This document shows positions 9,447-19,635 of a stretch of DNA of 64,000 nt, piece after piece. Both the position numbers and the translations under genes were made by a program. Location: the NCBI GenBank assembly GCA_027493935.1, contig JAOSJV010000011.1, positions 714,589-778,588 of the forward strand, read 5' to 3'. Positions within the stretch are counted from its first letter, which is position 1; every line of letters begins with the position of its first letter. The stretch comes from Burkholderiales bacterium (GTDB lineage Bacteria > Pseudomonadota > Gammaproteobacteria > Burkholderiales > SG8-39). The notes below the pieces were generated by a model. The model was not told the origin of the DNA and ran no database searches. It saw only the letters and a list, made by a program, of their open reading frames with translations.

Positions 9447-11750
9447 TCACTTCGATTCCTGGACGTACACGCCCTGCCAGTCGTTCGGGGGCGGGGCGGC
9501 CTCGTAGGCGGCGCACTGGCGCAGGTAGCGCTGCGACGGGCCGTCGTGCGGCGATCGCTCGAGCGCCTGCTCGAGGAGCCCCCCTGCCTCCGCAAAGCGC
9601 CGCTCGAGAAAAAGGTCAAGCCCCTGCTCGAAGAGGCGGATTGCTTCGAGTCGCTCCGCCGGCACGGCCTCGCGCGAGCCGACCAGCTCGTGCACGTCTA
9701 GCGGCGCGCTCTTCCCCTTCAGCGCCACCCGCGCGAGCCGGCGGAACACGAACCCGTCCGCGCGTTGCGCCTCGGCCTCGGCGCGGGTGCTTCCGGAGAC
9801 CGCCACGCGGGTCGCGAAATCCTTTGTTGAGCGGCTCCAGCCGCGCGGCGATGTTGACCTCGTCGCCGATCACCGTGTAGTCGAAGATCTCGCTCGAGCC
9901 CAGGTTCCCGACGATCATCTCGCCGGTATTGATACCGATGCGCACGGCGAGCGGCGGCTTGCCCTGCGCGCGCCATTTCTCCGCGAGCCTCGCCACCTCG
10001 TCCTGCATTCGAAGCGCCGTCTCGCACGCCCGGGCGGCGTGATCGGGCTGGTCGAGCGGCGCATTCCACTCGGCCATGACGGCGTCGCCGATGAACTTGT
10101 CGAGCGTTCCGCCGGTCTGCTTGATGCACTCGAGCATCCGGCCCAGGTACTCGTTGAGGATCGCGCCCACCTCCTCGGCCGCCAGCCGCTCCGAGAGCGA
10201 GGAGAAACCCTCGATGTCGGAAAAAGGACCGTGATTCGCCTGCGCTCGCCGCCCAGGCTGAGCCGCTCGGGCGATCGCAGCACCTCCTCGAGGACCTGTG
10301 GCGCGAGGTAGTGACCGAAGGCGGCGCGGATGCGCGTCTTTTCCTTTTCCTCGGCCGAGTATTTCAGCAGCACCACACCGAGGTAGGTGACCGCGAGCGC
10401 GACCGCGACGCTGACGATCGGCAGCACCCAGCCCTGGCCAAAGAGCGTCCAGTGGAGCCCGATCAAGAGCGCCGCGAGGATCGCGACCGACACCGCGCCG
10501 ACCCGCGGCCGCGTGCGTGCGCCGACTGCACCCACGAGCAGCGCGAGCGCGAGGATGTATCCCTTCTCGGCCAGGCCGTCGGGCCGGCGCAGAAATCCGC
10601 CGGACAGCACGTTGTCGAGGATGTTCGCATGGATCTCCACGCCCGGGGTCACCGGGCTGAACGGCGTCGCACGGAGATCCGAGAGCCCCGCCGCGGATGC
10701 GGTGACGAGGATCACCTTGTTCGCGAACGTGCCCTTCGGCAGGGGCGGCGGCTTGCCCGCCCGGACAAAATCGGCGGATGCGAGCACGGCCTCGTAGGAG
10801 ACGTAGCGGTAGAAGGACTCGAACTTGGTGGTCCCCGCGGCGTCGTGCGTGACGCGCCCGCCCCGGTAGTTGATGAGCGCACTGCCGTCCGGCAGGAGGG
10901 GAATCTCCGCTTCCCCGACGATCACGCGGTCGCGCGCCGTGCCGATCCTCTCCGGCGGGACCCCCTTCACCGCCGCCGCCATGATCAGGGCCAGCGACGG
11001 ATACGCGACATCGCCTGCTCCGAGCCACGCGAGCGGCGTGAATCGCCTGCACACGCCGTCGCTGTCGGGCAGGTAGTTGATGTGGCCGACGCCGCGCGAG
11101 GCGTGGGCCAGCGCCTCGAACGGGACCGTCGCATTGAAGAAGGCCGCCTCGCGGTGCCGCAGCGTCGCTGGCACCGCCGAGCCGGCGAGCGTCGAGCGGA
11201 TCCGCGCGGCGGTCTCGTCGTCGGCCGCGAGGCCGGGGTCGAGCGCGAGATCGTCCTCGGCGACGTACAAGACCGCGGCCTGGAACACGTTCCTCGAATC
11301 GGCGACCCGCTCTACGAACCACGCGTCGCTCAGCGCCGGGTCGACCGCCTCCAGCCGGCGCTGGAGCTCGGCCCGGACTTCCGGAAGGTCGGCATTCTTC
11401 GCCAGCGCCTTCAGCTCGCCGATCGTTGCCGCGTCCACCTCCTGCCGGAGCGCCCGCTCGGAAAAGAGAATGTCGAAGCCGATCGCCCGCGCGCCGTCGG
11501 CTTCCAGATAGTCGATGGCGTCGGCGTGCACCGCGCGGGGCCAGGGCCAGCGTCCGTAGAAGGGCTCGAGGGTCCTGATCGCCTCCTCGGAGATGTGCAA
11601 AATGATGATGTCCGCGGTGTGCGGACTGGGGCGCGCGAAGAACCGATACCTCGCGTCGAGCGTCTTCCGCTCGAAGGCGTCGAGATGACTGCCCGGGTCG
11701 AGAAAGACGGCGAGGGACGCGAGGACCGCGATGAGCGCGGGATTCTTCAC
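9447..11750 (-). CDS. CHASE2 domain adenylate/guanylate cyclase (two frame breaks)
   Basis: The gene encodes a membrane receptor cyclase: an N-terminal helix, an extracytoplasmic CHASE2 sensor (from KTLDARYRF through the PFSPVTPGVEIHANI element), three transmembrane helices, then a class III cyclase domain (FSDIEGFSSLSERL, IGDAVMAEWNAP, TVIGDEVNIAARLE) and a TPR-like tail ending NDWQGVYVQESK. The frame is broken twice: near 10221-10225 one base is missing from a run of A (plus strand), and near 9821 one base is extra. Correcting both restores one continuous protein of about 765 residues. The GTG start at 11750 overlaps the stop of the FecR gene, so the two are translated together. CHASE2 cyclases paired with FecR proteins are known; the ligand is not. 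Confidence 0.85.
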
Positions 11751-12445
11751 TTCCTGTCTTGCTTCAACCCGCCTTTCCCGCCGACGACGTGGCAGTTGAA
11801 GCAGAAGTCGAAGCCGGCGCCGGTCTTCTCCAGCAGCGTGGCCCCCGGCGAGGTACTCGCGGGCAGGGGCGCCGCCGCCGCGAACGCGACGTATTGCCCC
11901 GCGCCCACGTCGATCGCCGGCCCGTCCGGCACGGCGACGTTGACCTCCCCGGCGCACGTGCAGGCGCAGAAGTTCGTGCCGTCGTAGCAGACCGAAAAAC
12001 TCGTTCCGCGCACCCCTGCCGTCGCGAGGCTCGTCGTGATGTAAGCGTTGCTTCCGCGGCGCAGCTTCGACTGGAACCACGCGAATCCGCGCTGCAGCCT
12101 CATCCTGAAGTTCTGGCGATCCTTGCCGAGCTCGATGTCGGACGAGGGCCCGATCACGAGGCGCCCGATTCCGTCGAGCGTCACGGTCGCGACCGCGGTG
12201 CGGTCGGTTCTGACACGGTCCCCGCGAGAAACGGCCTGCCCCACTCTCAACGGGGTCCACCGCTCGTGCCGGAACCGCTCGAGCGTGCCGTCGCGGATCG
12301 AGACCACCATCCCTTCGGGCTTCGTCCGCGCCTGCGCCAATGCCTCGAACGCCGGGAACGCGACGAGCGCGGCTGTTGCCAGCGTCGCCGCCCACCGCCC
12401 GCGAATCGCCCGGCCCGCGCGCGAGTCCTTGCCTGCCCTTTCCAT
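11747..12445 (-). CDS. FecR-domain protein with C-terminal CxxCH haem motif
   Basis: This 232-residue exported protein has a signal/anchor helix (about residues 17-37) and a FecR beta-helical domain (residues about 42-190) including a TAGVRGTSF segment, the family hallmark. Unusually it has a cysteine cluster (CYDGTNFCACTC, about residues 153-164) and a CFNCH motif at residues 215-219 that fits covalent haem c attachment. Its stop overlaps the GTG start of the CHASE2-cyclase gene by four bases. The pair probably forms a periplasmic sensor with a membrane cyclase output. The start chosen is the ATG at 12445; longer forms upstream are arginine-rich and unlikely. Confidence 0.75.
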   Translation of the reverse strand: MERAGKDSRAGRAIRGRWAATLATAALVAFPAFEALAQARTKPEGMVVSIRDGTLERFRHERWTPLRVGQAVSRGDRVRTDRTAVATVTLDGIGRLVIGPSSDIELGKDRQNFRMRLQRGFAWFQSKLRRGSNAYITTSLATAGVRGTSFSVCYDGTNFCACTCAGEVNVAVPDGPAIDVGAGQYVAFAAAAPLPASTSPGATLLEKTGAGFDFCFNCHVVGGKGGLKQDRK

Positions 12446-12464
12446 GACGCCCCCGTTCCTCGAG

Positions 12465-12478
12465 TCGAACGCGTTCGA
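12465..12478. promoter_or_regulatory. 14-bp perfect palindrome upstream of the FecR gene
   Basis: TCGAACGCGTTCGA is a perfect 14-base palindrome centred about 26 bases before the FecR start codon. Its position in the untranslated leader or promoter is compatible with an operator for a dimeric regulator. No regulator is assigned. Confidence 0.35.
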
Positions 12479-12876
12479 TTCCGCTCTCCCTGTGCGTTCC
12501 TGGTGGGCGCATCTCGGCGGGTCGGCTTCGACTGGCCCGATCCCGCCGCCGCTTGGGCAAACAGGTGCGCACTGTTGTGGCGTGGCATCCTGCTGCGGCC
12601 GGCGGCAGTCAGTATAGGCTTTCCCGCTCGCACTGGAAATCCTGCGAAGGGCTGCCGCCTGGCGCTGTCCCGCCGCGTCCGGGCTGATCCGACCGGAGCG
12701 CCGGACAACGGGTATCTCGAACTTCACGTTGGCTCGTGCCTCGCGTTGGGGTAGCCGCGGGACGACGAGCGACGCTTTCGACGAATTGCGTATACTTTTC
12801 CTCGCGGCGGATCTGAACAGGCGGTTCTGATCCGCTTGGGGCCCGCCCCACGAGCCAACGCGGGGAGCTTGATACG
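12479..12876. other. Divergent intergenic region with structured leader
   Basis: About 400 bases lie between the FecR gene (minus) and the outer-membrane barrel gene (plus); no convincing gene is present. A TATACT hexamer at 12791-12796 could be a -10 element for the plus-strand gene. It is followed by an imperfect stem (arms 12808-12818 and 12824-12834). A 12-base inverted repeat has arms at 12727-12738 and 12849-12860, the right arm lying just before the ribosome-binding site. Confidence 0.4.
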
Positions 12877-13788
12877 ATGGCGATCCGGGGGCGCGCCCGG
12901 CGCGCGATGGTCGCGGTGCTGACCGCGGCCGGTGTGACCGGCGCGGCACAGGCCCAGGCGCCCGATCCGGGGTGGCGCTCATTCGTGTCCGTCTCCCCGG
13001 TGTTCGAAGAGGCCGACCTCGACCGCGGCGGAGACTTCAGCGTCGGCGGCGCGATCCTGCGCGCAGGTGCTTCGCGCGGATTCGGCGCGGATCACCGCGC
13101 AGGCGTGACGCTGAACTACGACTACTTCGACTACTCGTTCGGCAACCCGGCCGCCTTCGGCGGCGTCGCGCCGTGGGACAAGCTGCAGCGTTACGGCATT
13201 TCCCTGCCAAGCACCTTCGCGCTGCGCGACGGCTGGCGACTCGGCATCACGCCCTCGTTCGACCGGTTCGAGGAGCGCGGCGCGAAGTCGAGCGACGCGC
13301 TCGCCTGGGGTGGGACTTTCGCGGCGGTCAAGCGCTTTGCCGACGGCAACGTCGTCGGCCTGGGGCTGGCGGCCTTCAACCGCATCGAGGAGACGAGCGT
13401 CGCCCCGTTTCTCGTCGTCGACTGGCGCTTCGGCCGCAGCTCGCGCCTCATCAACCCGCTCGCCGCAGGCCCGACCGGCCCGGCAGGGCTCCAGCTCGAC
13501 TATCTCTTCGACAACGGGTGGACGGTCGGCGTGGGCGCGGCCTGGCGCCGGATCCGGTACCGCCTCAGCGAAGGCGGCCCGGTGCCGAACGGCGTCGGCG
13601 AGATCTCCGGCGCGCCAGTGTTCCTGCGCGCATCGCGCGAGTTTGTCGGGATCTATACGCTGAATCTCTACGCGGGCGCGGTGGCGGCCGGCGCGCTCCG
13701 CGTCGAGGATCCGCGCGGCAACCTCTTACGCGAGGACGAGTTCGACCTGGCGCCCTTCGCCGGCGTCAATGTTACCGTGAGGTTTTGA
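12877..13788 (+). CDS. Outer-membrane beta-barrel protein (DUF6268-like)
   Basis: This 303-residue protein has a cleavable signal peptide (to about AQAQA, residue 27) and alternating aromatic/hydrophobic beta strands throughout, finishing with VTVRF; a terminal phenylalanine is the outer-membrane insertion signal. Segments such as GVTLNYDYFDYSF and LQLDYLFDNGWTVGVGAAW are typical barrel strands, and the overall pattern resembles DUF6268 barrels. A GGGGAG ribosome-binding stretch lies 9 bases before the ATG. The cargo or function is unknown. An insertion sequence begins 28 bases after its stop. Confidence 0.75.
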   Translation: MAIRGRARRAMVAVLTAAGVTGAAQAQAPDPGWRSFVSVSPVFEEADLDRGGDFSVGGAILRAGASRGFGADHRAGVTLNYDYFDYSFGNPAAFGGVAPWDKLQRYGISLPSTFALRDGWRLGITPSFDRFEERGAKSSDALAWGGTFAAVKRFADGNVVGLGLAAFNRIEETSVAPFLVVDWRFGRSSRLINPLAAGPTGPAGLQLDYLFDNGWTVGVGAAWRRIRYRLSEGGPVPNGVGEISGAPVFLRASREFVGIYTLNLYAGAVAAGALRVEDPRGNLLREDEFDLAPFAGVNVTVRF

Positions 13789-13815
13789 GGCCGCGTTCCG
13801 GGCTCGCAGGCCGCA

Positions 13816-14905
13816 CTAGTGCGCTTCCAACTTATTAATGCTAATACTACGGATTCCAGCCAACCGATGCTCTTGGGTCCCGACCTTGCGGTGCCGATAG
13901 CGCAGATAGCGGTAGACGCGACGGCGTCGGACCGCGTGGCTGGGATCATCGGTATTGGCCAGTGTGAAGCGCTTGAGCGCACCGAAATGGGCCTCGATGA
14001 GGTTCAGCCAGGAGGCCTCAGTGGGGGTCCACACCGGGTGGATGCGAAGCCGCTTGAGCAGCGCGAGGAAGCGCGGGTGGTCGTGGGTCTGATGCAGGTT
14101 ATCCATGACGACGTAGAGCTTCTTCCCGGGATAGCAGCGGCGCAGCCGCTGGAACGCCTCGAACAGTTCGGGCAGGCGCTTGCGTCTGTGAAACACCCCA
14201 TCGAGGCAGTCGGCGTGGACATCGTAGAAACCGAAGAAGAGTTCCGTGCCCTTGAGCCGGCGGTAGGTAGCGCGCATACGCTGGGGCTTGTTGCGCGGCG
14301 CCCAGGCCACTCCACCGATTGGCCGGATCTCCAGCGGACCCCATTCGTCGAAGCACACGACTGCGGCGCGCGGCGGGCAGCGCCGGTAGAGCCTGCGGAT
14401 CAGTTTTTTTACGATCGAAGTGCGGATCATGCGAGCGCTTCCAGGTGCGGATGCGCTGGGCGCTCAGGCCCTCGCGGCGCAACAGCCGGCGCACCCACTC
14501 GTCGGTCACCGGCGGCAGCAGCCGCTTGGCGCGGCAGTACTCGGCCAGCTTCGGCACGGACCAGTTTGAGAACGGCAGCCCTCGCTCCAGGGGACTGGAG
14601 AGGGCCACCTCGACGAGTTCCCGGAGCTGCTCGCCCCTGAGAATCGGCGGACGGCCCTTCGGGTTGGGCACTTGCTCGAAGGTGGCAAAGCCGCTCTCGT
14701 TGAACCGGTGCACCCAGTCGTACGCCACAGTGAAGTGGCAGCCCACCCGATCGGCCGCCGCCACGACGCTGTGGCCCCTGCGCACCTCCTCGATGACTCG
14801 ATACCGCTGGTGCACCCGGGCCGAGAGCGACAGGTCCTTCAGTTTGGCTGCCAGCACCCGCTGCTCGCCACGGCGCAGCCGGCGCAATTGCAAGGTCTTG
14901 GCCAT
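13816..14905 (-). CDS. IS630 transposase in two overlapping frames
   Basis: The first frame (14905 down to about 14408) carries the helix-turn-helix DNA-binding half, with RYRVIEEVRRGHSVVAAADRVG and a second winged helix. The second frame (about 14430 to 13816) carries the DDE integrase half: first Asp in VVCFDEWGPLEI, second Asp in YVVMDNLHQTHDH and Glu in WLNLIEAHFGALKR, so all three catalytic acids are present. The frames meet at a run of seven A (minus strand, near 14406-14412), where a +1 shift, or one base of transcriptional slippage, joins them. IS630 relatives are known to use such sites, so the break may be programmed rather than damage. Confidence 0.85.
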
Positions 14906-14968
14906 CCCGCACCTCCTTCCGGAGCGCAGGATACCAGGAGTTAGGCATATTAAGTTGGATACACACTA
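13817..14968 (-). mobile_element. IS630-family insertion sequence
   Basis: About 1.15 kb bounded by CTAG on both sides (13816-13819 and 14966-14969), consistent with the TA target duplication of IS630 elements. The ends form imperfect inverted repeats of about 25 bases sharing TAGTG and TCCAACTTA. Inside is one transposase coding region on the minus strand in two overlapping frames, complete from helix-turn-helix to the catalytic glutamate. The element lies between the outer-membrane barrel gene and the DUF1631 gene and may have separated the latter from its native promoter. Confidence 0.88.
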
Positions 14969-15131
14969 GATCATGCAACCGCCGGGGTGGTCCCGTGCGG
15001 TTCCGGCCGGACCGGCGCACGGCCTGCTGTCCCCCGACGGTGCCGACGCGCACCGCGCGCTCGCGCGTCGATCCGTTCCGCCCGCCGTGCCGCGGACGAG
15101 CGTAAGATCATCGCGAACCGCGGATATTGCC

Positions 15132-17376
15132 ATGACGCCCGACGGGCCGCGCAAGCCTCCACGCACCGCCAACGTTTCCGAGCATGCGCTGCTGTCCGCG
15201 TGCCGCGATCACGCGCTCGAGCGCCTGCAAGAGGTTCTGTCCGCCGCCCTGGCGGGCGCCGCCGACGAGCTACCCGACATCGCAACCCGGATTACCAGCC
15301 CCGAGGCGCGCAAGCACTACCTGCACGCCGTCGATCAGGCACGCACGCAGGGCGGGGAAGTTCCGCGCCGGCGTAGCGGAAGCTTACGGCCAGCGCGTCG
15401 CCCTACTCTCGGGCGAGGGCATACCACCCGCGGCGGCTGCGAGCGCGTACGACGCGAGCTCCCTCACCCTGGTGCAGACTGCCGCCCTCGAGCACGAGAT
15501 CGCGATCGGCAACCTCACGACCCGGCTGAGGGACGAGGCGGGCGACGAGCTCTCGCAGTTCACGCGGCGCGTCAGCACCATCGTGGGCGATCCCGACCTG
15601 CTGGACGCCGACAATCCGGTCGGTCCGTCGCCACTCGCCTGCGGCGTCTACGGCGGGCTCGACGCGCTCGAGGTGGACGAACGGGTGATGCGACCGCTCG
15701 CGAGCCTCATCGCCGACCGCCTCGTCGGCGAGCTCGAGGGGCTGTATCGCGATCTCAACCGGCTCCTCGCGGGTCGCGGCGTGGCCCGCGCGGCGCGGAG
15801 CCGGATCGTGAAGAGCAGGGACACGGGCGCCGCATCGACGCGCGGGCGCGGCGTCGAGCCGCTGCCGCTGCCGACCGGCGACGTGTTCGCCCAGATGCAG
15901 ATGCTGCTCGCGCAGCAGCGCGCGATGAACGGCGGGAGCGGGGCCGCTCCCGCCGCGTCTGGCGAGGCGGGTGCGTCCGGCGCCAGCGGCGGCGCGACGA
16001 TGGCGACGCCCGCGACCGTCGACTGGCTCACCGCCGTGCAGCGGGGCGGCGCGGCCGCCGCCGGCATCGCCGTGTCCGCGAGCGCCGAATCGATGAACGT
16101 GCTGCACGCGCTGCGCCGGTCGGAGGCCGGCCAGCGCCTCGACCCAGCCGATGCGACGACGTGCGATCTCGTCGCGCTGATGTTCGATCACGTCTTCAGC
16201 GATCCGCGCATCCCGGAGGCCATCAAGCCGCTGATCGCGCAGTTGCAGGTTCCGACGCTGAAGGCGGCGATGCTCGATCGCAACTTCTTCTCGGACGAAG
16301 CGCATCCGGCGCGGCGGATGCTCGACCGCCTCGGCAGCGCCGCGATAGGGTGGCGCGGCGCGGCGGACGCGTCGGATCCGCTCTACAGCGGTGTGCAGCG
16401 CATCGTGACGAGCGCGGTCGCGGGGTTCGAAGACGATCTCGCCGCGCTCGAGCCCCTCACCGCGGAAGTCGACGAGATCGCGAGCCTCGAGGAGGCGCGC
16501 GCGGAGGCGGTCGCGCAGCGCGCGATAGACGTCGTGACCCGGCGCGAGCGCATCGAGGCGGCGCAGGAGGCCGCGCGCGACACCGTGCGCCAGCGGCTGC
16601 GCGAGACGCCCGTGCCCGAGCCGGTGCGCCATCTCGCGGAGCGGATCTACCGTGCAGTGCTCAGCTCGGCGCACGAGGGTGGCGGTGCGGAGTCCGCGGC
16701 CTGGACTTCGGCGCTCGAGGCGCTGGACAACCTGCTCTGGAGCGTGCAGCCGAAGAGCGGCGCGGAGGAGCGCGCGCGGCTGGTGAAGACGCTGCCCGGT
16801 TTGATCAAAGCGTTCGAAGAGGGCATGCGCGTCGCGGGTTTCGACGACGGCGAGCGCACGGCGGCACTCGATATCCTGGCGCCGCATCACGCGGCGGCCG
16901 TCCGCGCGCCGGCGGCGAGAGCCGCCTCTTCGAGCGAGACGGGCGCGGCGCCTGCGGCATCCGAGCAGCCGGACGAACCGCAAGCCGATGCGGCGCGCGC
17001 GGAGCCCGAGGCACCGCCGGAACTGCAATCCGAAACGCTCACCGCCGAGGACGTCGTGGTCGATACCATCGCGGTCGCGCCGCGCCCGGGTCGCAAGGGG
17101 CGCGGGACGCAAGCCCGTCTCGAGAAGGGCACGTGGGTGGAGTTCACGCAGCCCGAAGGGGGACACTCTGCGCGCGCGCCTGTCCTGGGTGAGCCCGCTC
17201 AAGGGATGCACGTGTTCGTCAATCCGGACAGCGCGCGCTCGCTCGCGCTCGATCCCGACGCGCTCGAACAGCTGCTCGCGCGCGGCGATGCGCAGGTGCT
17301 CTCCGCGGCGCCGGTGGTGGCCGAGGCGATGGGCTACGTCATGGCGGAGCTGCAGCAGGCGGGCGCCGCGCGCTGA
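15132..17376 (+). CDS. DUF1631 family protein (one frame break)
   Basis: This large cytoplasmic protein (about 748 residues after correction) matches DUF1631, a family of unknown function found mainly in Betaproteobacteria and Xanthomonads. The true N terminus starts at the ATG at 15132 (MTPDGPRKPP) and runs about 75 residues before an extra G in the GGGG run at 15354-15357 shifts the frame; the rest continues from KFRAGVAEAYGQR to the end. Family features include FDHVFSDPRIPEAIKPLIAQLQ, the helical core with LLWSVQPK, and a C-terminal segment GTWVEFTQ. An alanine/glutamate-rich linker precedes the last domain. The upstream IS630 element ends 163 bases before the start. Confidence 0.8.
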
Positions 17377-17531
17377 CGTCGGCGGAAGGATCGCCATTCC
17401 CGCGCATCCTCCACCCGAGGAACTGATCGGGACGCGGGAGTCCACCTCGAGCGCGAATCGGTGACTCGCTGAACCTCCGTTCCCCGTCAAGGGCGCTCGC
17501 GGGTGACGCGCGTGCGCGGGGATGACACGTC

Positions 17532-18983
17532 CTAGCGGAGGCGGACGAACTCGAGTACGCGCCGCTCCAGATACGAGAAGAACGGATTGAAGCGCAGCCG
17601 CACGAGCTCGCTCTCCGGGACCGCGAGCAGCCCCCGCTCCCCGAGCAGCTCCGGCCGCCCGAGGTAGACGCCCTCGATCACGGCCGGGCGTGCCGCGCCG
17701 TACAGCGGGTCCGACGGCGGGAAGGGCAGGGAGACGTGCGAGAGCGAGAACACGCCCGGCGGCCAAGCGATGCCGACGGGGTCTGCACCCGTCGTCGCTG
17801 TCCCCGCCGGGCGGTACTGCGCCACGGTCTCGGCGCTGTGCGGGTCGCGGTTGGTGATCACGCTGAGCGCGAACGGCAGCGGTCCGGCCACGAGCAGACG
17901 CCGGACGTCTTCGCCGGTGCCCGGTGCCAGGAGCGGCGCGGCTTCCGCGTGGCGGTTCACGTCGAACGCCACCAGCTCGTGTCCCGCGGGCGCGAGCCGG
18001 CCGAGCAGCACGCGCACCAGCGCGCCGGCGTCGACGGTCGCATCGGCGGCCGACTGGAAGGCGAGCACGCGCGGCATACCCTCCACACCCCCGCCCTTGT
18101 CGAGCGCGGCGATGCGCGCGTCGATCTCGGTCGTCAGCGCGTGGATCTGCACTCCGGCATTGACCGCGAACGAGACGTACTTGAACGGGTCGAACTCGGG
18201 GCCGATCGAGCTCCAGGCGAGCTTCTCGAACCCCGGCAGTGCGGCGAGCCGCGCCTGCCACGCGGCGAGCGCCGCGACCGGGCTCACGCCGATCGCCGCG
18301 GAGACAAGGATCAAACCGTCGACGCGCGGCAGATCCTCGCCCGCCCGTCGCGCGAGCGCATACTCGACCGCGAGTGCGCCGCCGGTCGAGTACCCCACGA
18401 CGTACAGCGGAAGATCGGCACCGATGCGGCCGCGCAGGTGCCGCGCGCCGAGCCGCGCTGCCGCCGCCCAGTCCTGCCATTGCGCGTGAACCAGCCCCGA
18501 CGGTGCGGTTCCGTGGCCGGGAAGGCGCAGTGCGAGTGTCCGGTAGCCCTCCGCATGCAGCCGCTCCGCCAGCGGACGCATCGAGTAGGGCGAGTCCGAC
18601 AGTCCGTGCAGCAGCAGAACTGCGCCGCGCGGGTTCGGCGCGGCGAGCTCTAGCGTGCGGTTCCAGTCGCGGCGGTACCCGGCCGGATCGGCGAGGCTGC
18701 CGGCGAAGTAGCGGTTCAGCCGGCGCCGGTCCGCGGGGGCAGTGCGCGGATAGACCGTGCCGCGCAGATCCGCGAACACGCGCTCCTCGATCGCCTGGTA
18801 CTCGGCGAGCGTGCGCACGCGGTCGCGGTCGGCTGCGCGGAACTCGGCCGCGAGCCGCACGGTGTGCCACGGCTTGAGGTCTGGCCGGCTCTGGAGATAG
18901 GCGACGTACGCGATGACCAACGCCAGCACGGCGCCGGCGAGCCCGTACGCTGCGAAGAGCGCGAGGTGCTTGAGAATCCGCAT
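17532..18983 (-). CDS. Membrane-anchored alpha/beta hydrolase
   Basis: This 483-residue protein has one N-terminal transmembrane helix (about residues 8-28) followed by an alpha/beta hydrolase domain. The oxyanion region reads VLLLHGLSDSP, and the nucleophile elbow is VVGYSTGGAL (GxSxG form, serine as nucleophile). An acid candidate is in FQSAADATVD and a histidine candidate in VNRHAEAAP. The serine hydrolase fold is clear, but the substrate (ester, lipid or lactone) is not. The chosen ATG at 18983 begins the hydrophobic anchor. It is divergent from the membrane Mrr-like nuclease gene with 82 bases between the starts. Confidence 0.82.
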   Translation of the reverse strand: MRILKHLALFAAYGLAGAVLALVIAYVAYLQSRPDLKPWHTVRLAAEFRAADRDRVRTLAEYQAIEERVFADLRGTVYPRTAPADRRRLNRYFAGSLADPAGYRRDWNRTLELAAPNPRGAVLLLHGLSDSPYSMRPLAERLHAEGYRTLALRLPGHGTAPSGLVHAQWQDWAAAARLGARHLRGRIGADLPLYVVGYSTGGALAVEYALARRAGEDLPRVDGLILVSAAIGVSPVAALAAWQARLAALPGFEKLAWSSIGPEFDPFKYVSFAVNAGVQIHALTTEIDARIAALDKGGGVEGMPRVLAFQSAADATVDAGALVRVLLGRLAPAGHELVAFDVNRHAEAAPLLAPGTGEDVRRLLVAGPLPFALSVITNRDPHSAETVAQYRPAGTATTGADPVGIAWPPGVFSLSHVSLPFPPSDPLYGAARPAVIEGVYLGRPELLGERGLLAVPESELVRLRFNPFFSYLERRVLEFVRLR

Positions 18984-19065
18984 CGACCGCAGGATAGCCG
19001 ATCCGCACGGCCGCCGGTCCGCCCGCGCTAGACTACCCCGATCCGCCGCCGGGGTGAGGACGCCG

Positions 19066-19635
19066 ATGAAGCTCCCGATGCACGAGAAATCGCTGTTCGC
19101 GATCCTGCTGCGCTCGCAGTGGTGGATCAGCATCGCGATCGCGCTCGGCGTGACGTTGATCGCGTCGCTGTTTCTGCCCATGCAGTACGCTGCGTTTGCC
19201 GGCGCGCCGTTCGTCGTGATCGGCGCGGTCGCCGGCTGGCGGCAGCTGCGGGCGCCGAGCGCCAAGCGGATCGAGCGCACGGTCGAGGCGGTGCGCCAGA
19301 TGTCGTGGGGCGACTTCTCCCACGCGCTCGAGGACGCCTTCCGACGCGACGGCTACCGGGTGAGCAGGCTCGAGGGCGCACCGGCCGACTTCGAGCTCTA
19401 CAGGAGCGGACGCCGCGCGATCGTCGGCTGCAAGCGCTGGAAGGTGGCGCGTCTCGGCGTGGAGCCGCTGCGCGAGCTCTATGCGGCGAGGCGCGCCCAC
19501 GACGCGCACGAGTGCATCTACGTCGCCGTGGGCGAGATCAGCGCACCGGCGCGCGCGTTCGCCGCCGAGAAGAACATCCGCGTGATGCACGGCGCGGATC
19601 TCGCGCGGCTGTTGCCGCGCGTCGGTCGGGCGTGA
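19066..19635 (+). CDS. Membrane-anchored Mrr-like restriction-endonuclease-fold protein
   Basis: This 189-residue protein has two N-terminal transmembrane helices (about residues 18-37 and 41-57) and a C-terminal Mrr-type nuclease-fold domain. The active-site pattern is visible as an acidic ADFEL (Asp108/Glu110) followed by a GCKRWK stretch whose lysine fits the D-ExK/QxK core. GGTGAGG-like bases 7 to 13 nucleotides upstream support the ATG at 19066. Related proteins often restrict methylated DNA or are of unknown role; membrane tethering is less usual. No methyltransferase or specificity gene is nearby. Confidence 0.7.
   Translation: MKLPMHEKSLFAILLRSQWWISIAIALGVTLIASLFLPMQYAAFAGAPFVVIGAVAGWRQLRAPSAKRIERTVEAVRQMSWGDFSHALEDAFRRDGYRVSRLEGAPADFELYRSGRRAIVGCKRWKVARLGVEPLRELYAARRAHDAHECIYVAVGEISAPARAFAAEKNIRVMHGADLARLLPRVGRA

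Noticed and set aside
15403..19008. A 1200-codon open frame on the minus strand
   Set aside because: It runs through the DUF1631 gene (opposite strand) and the hydrolase gene in the wrong frame; composition is not protein-like.
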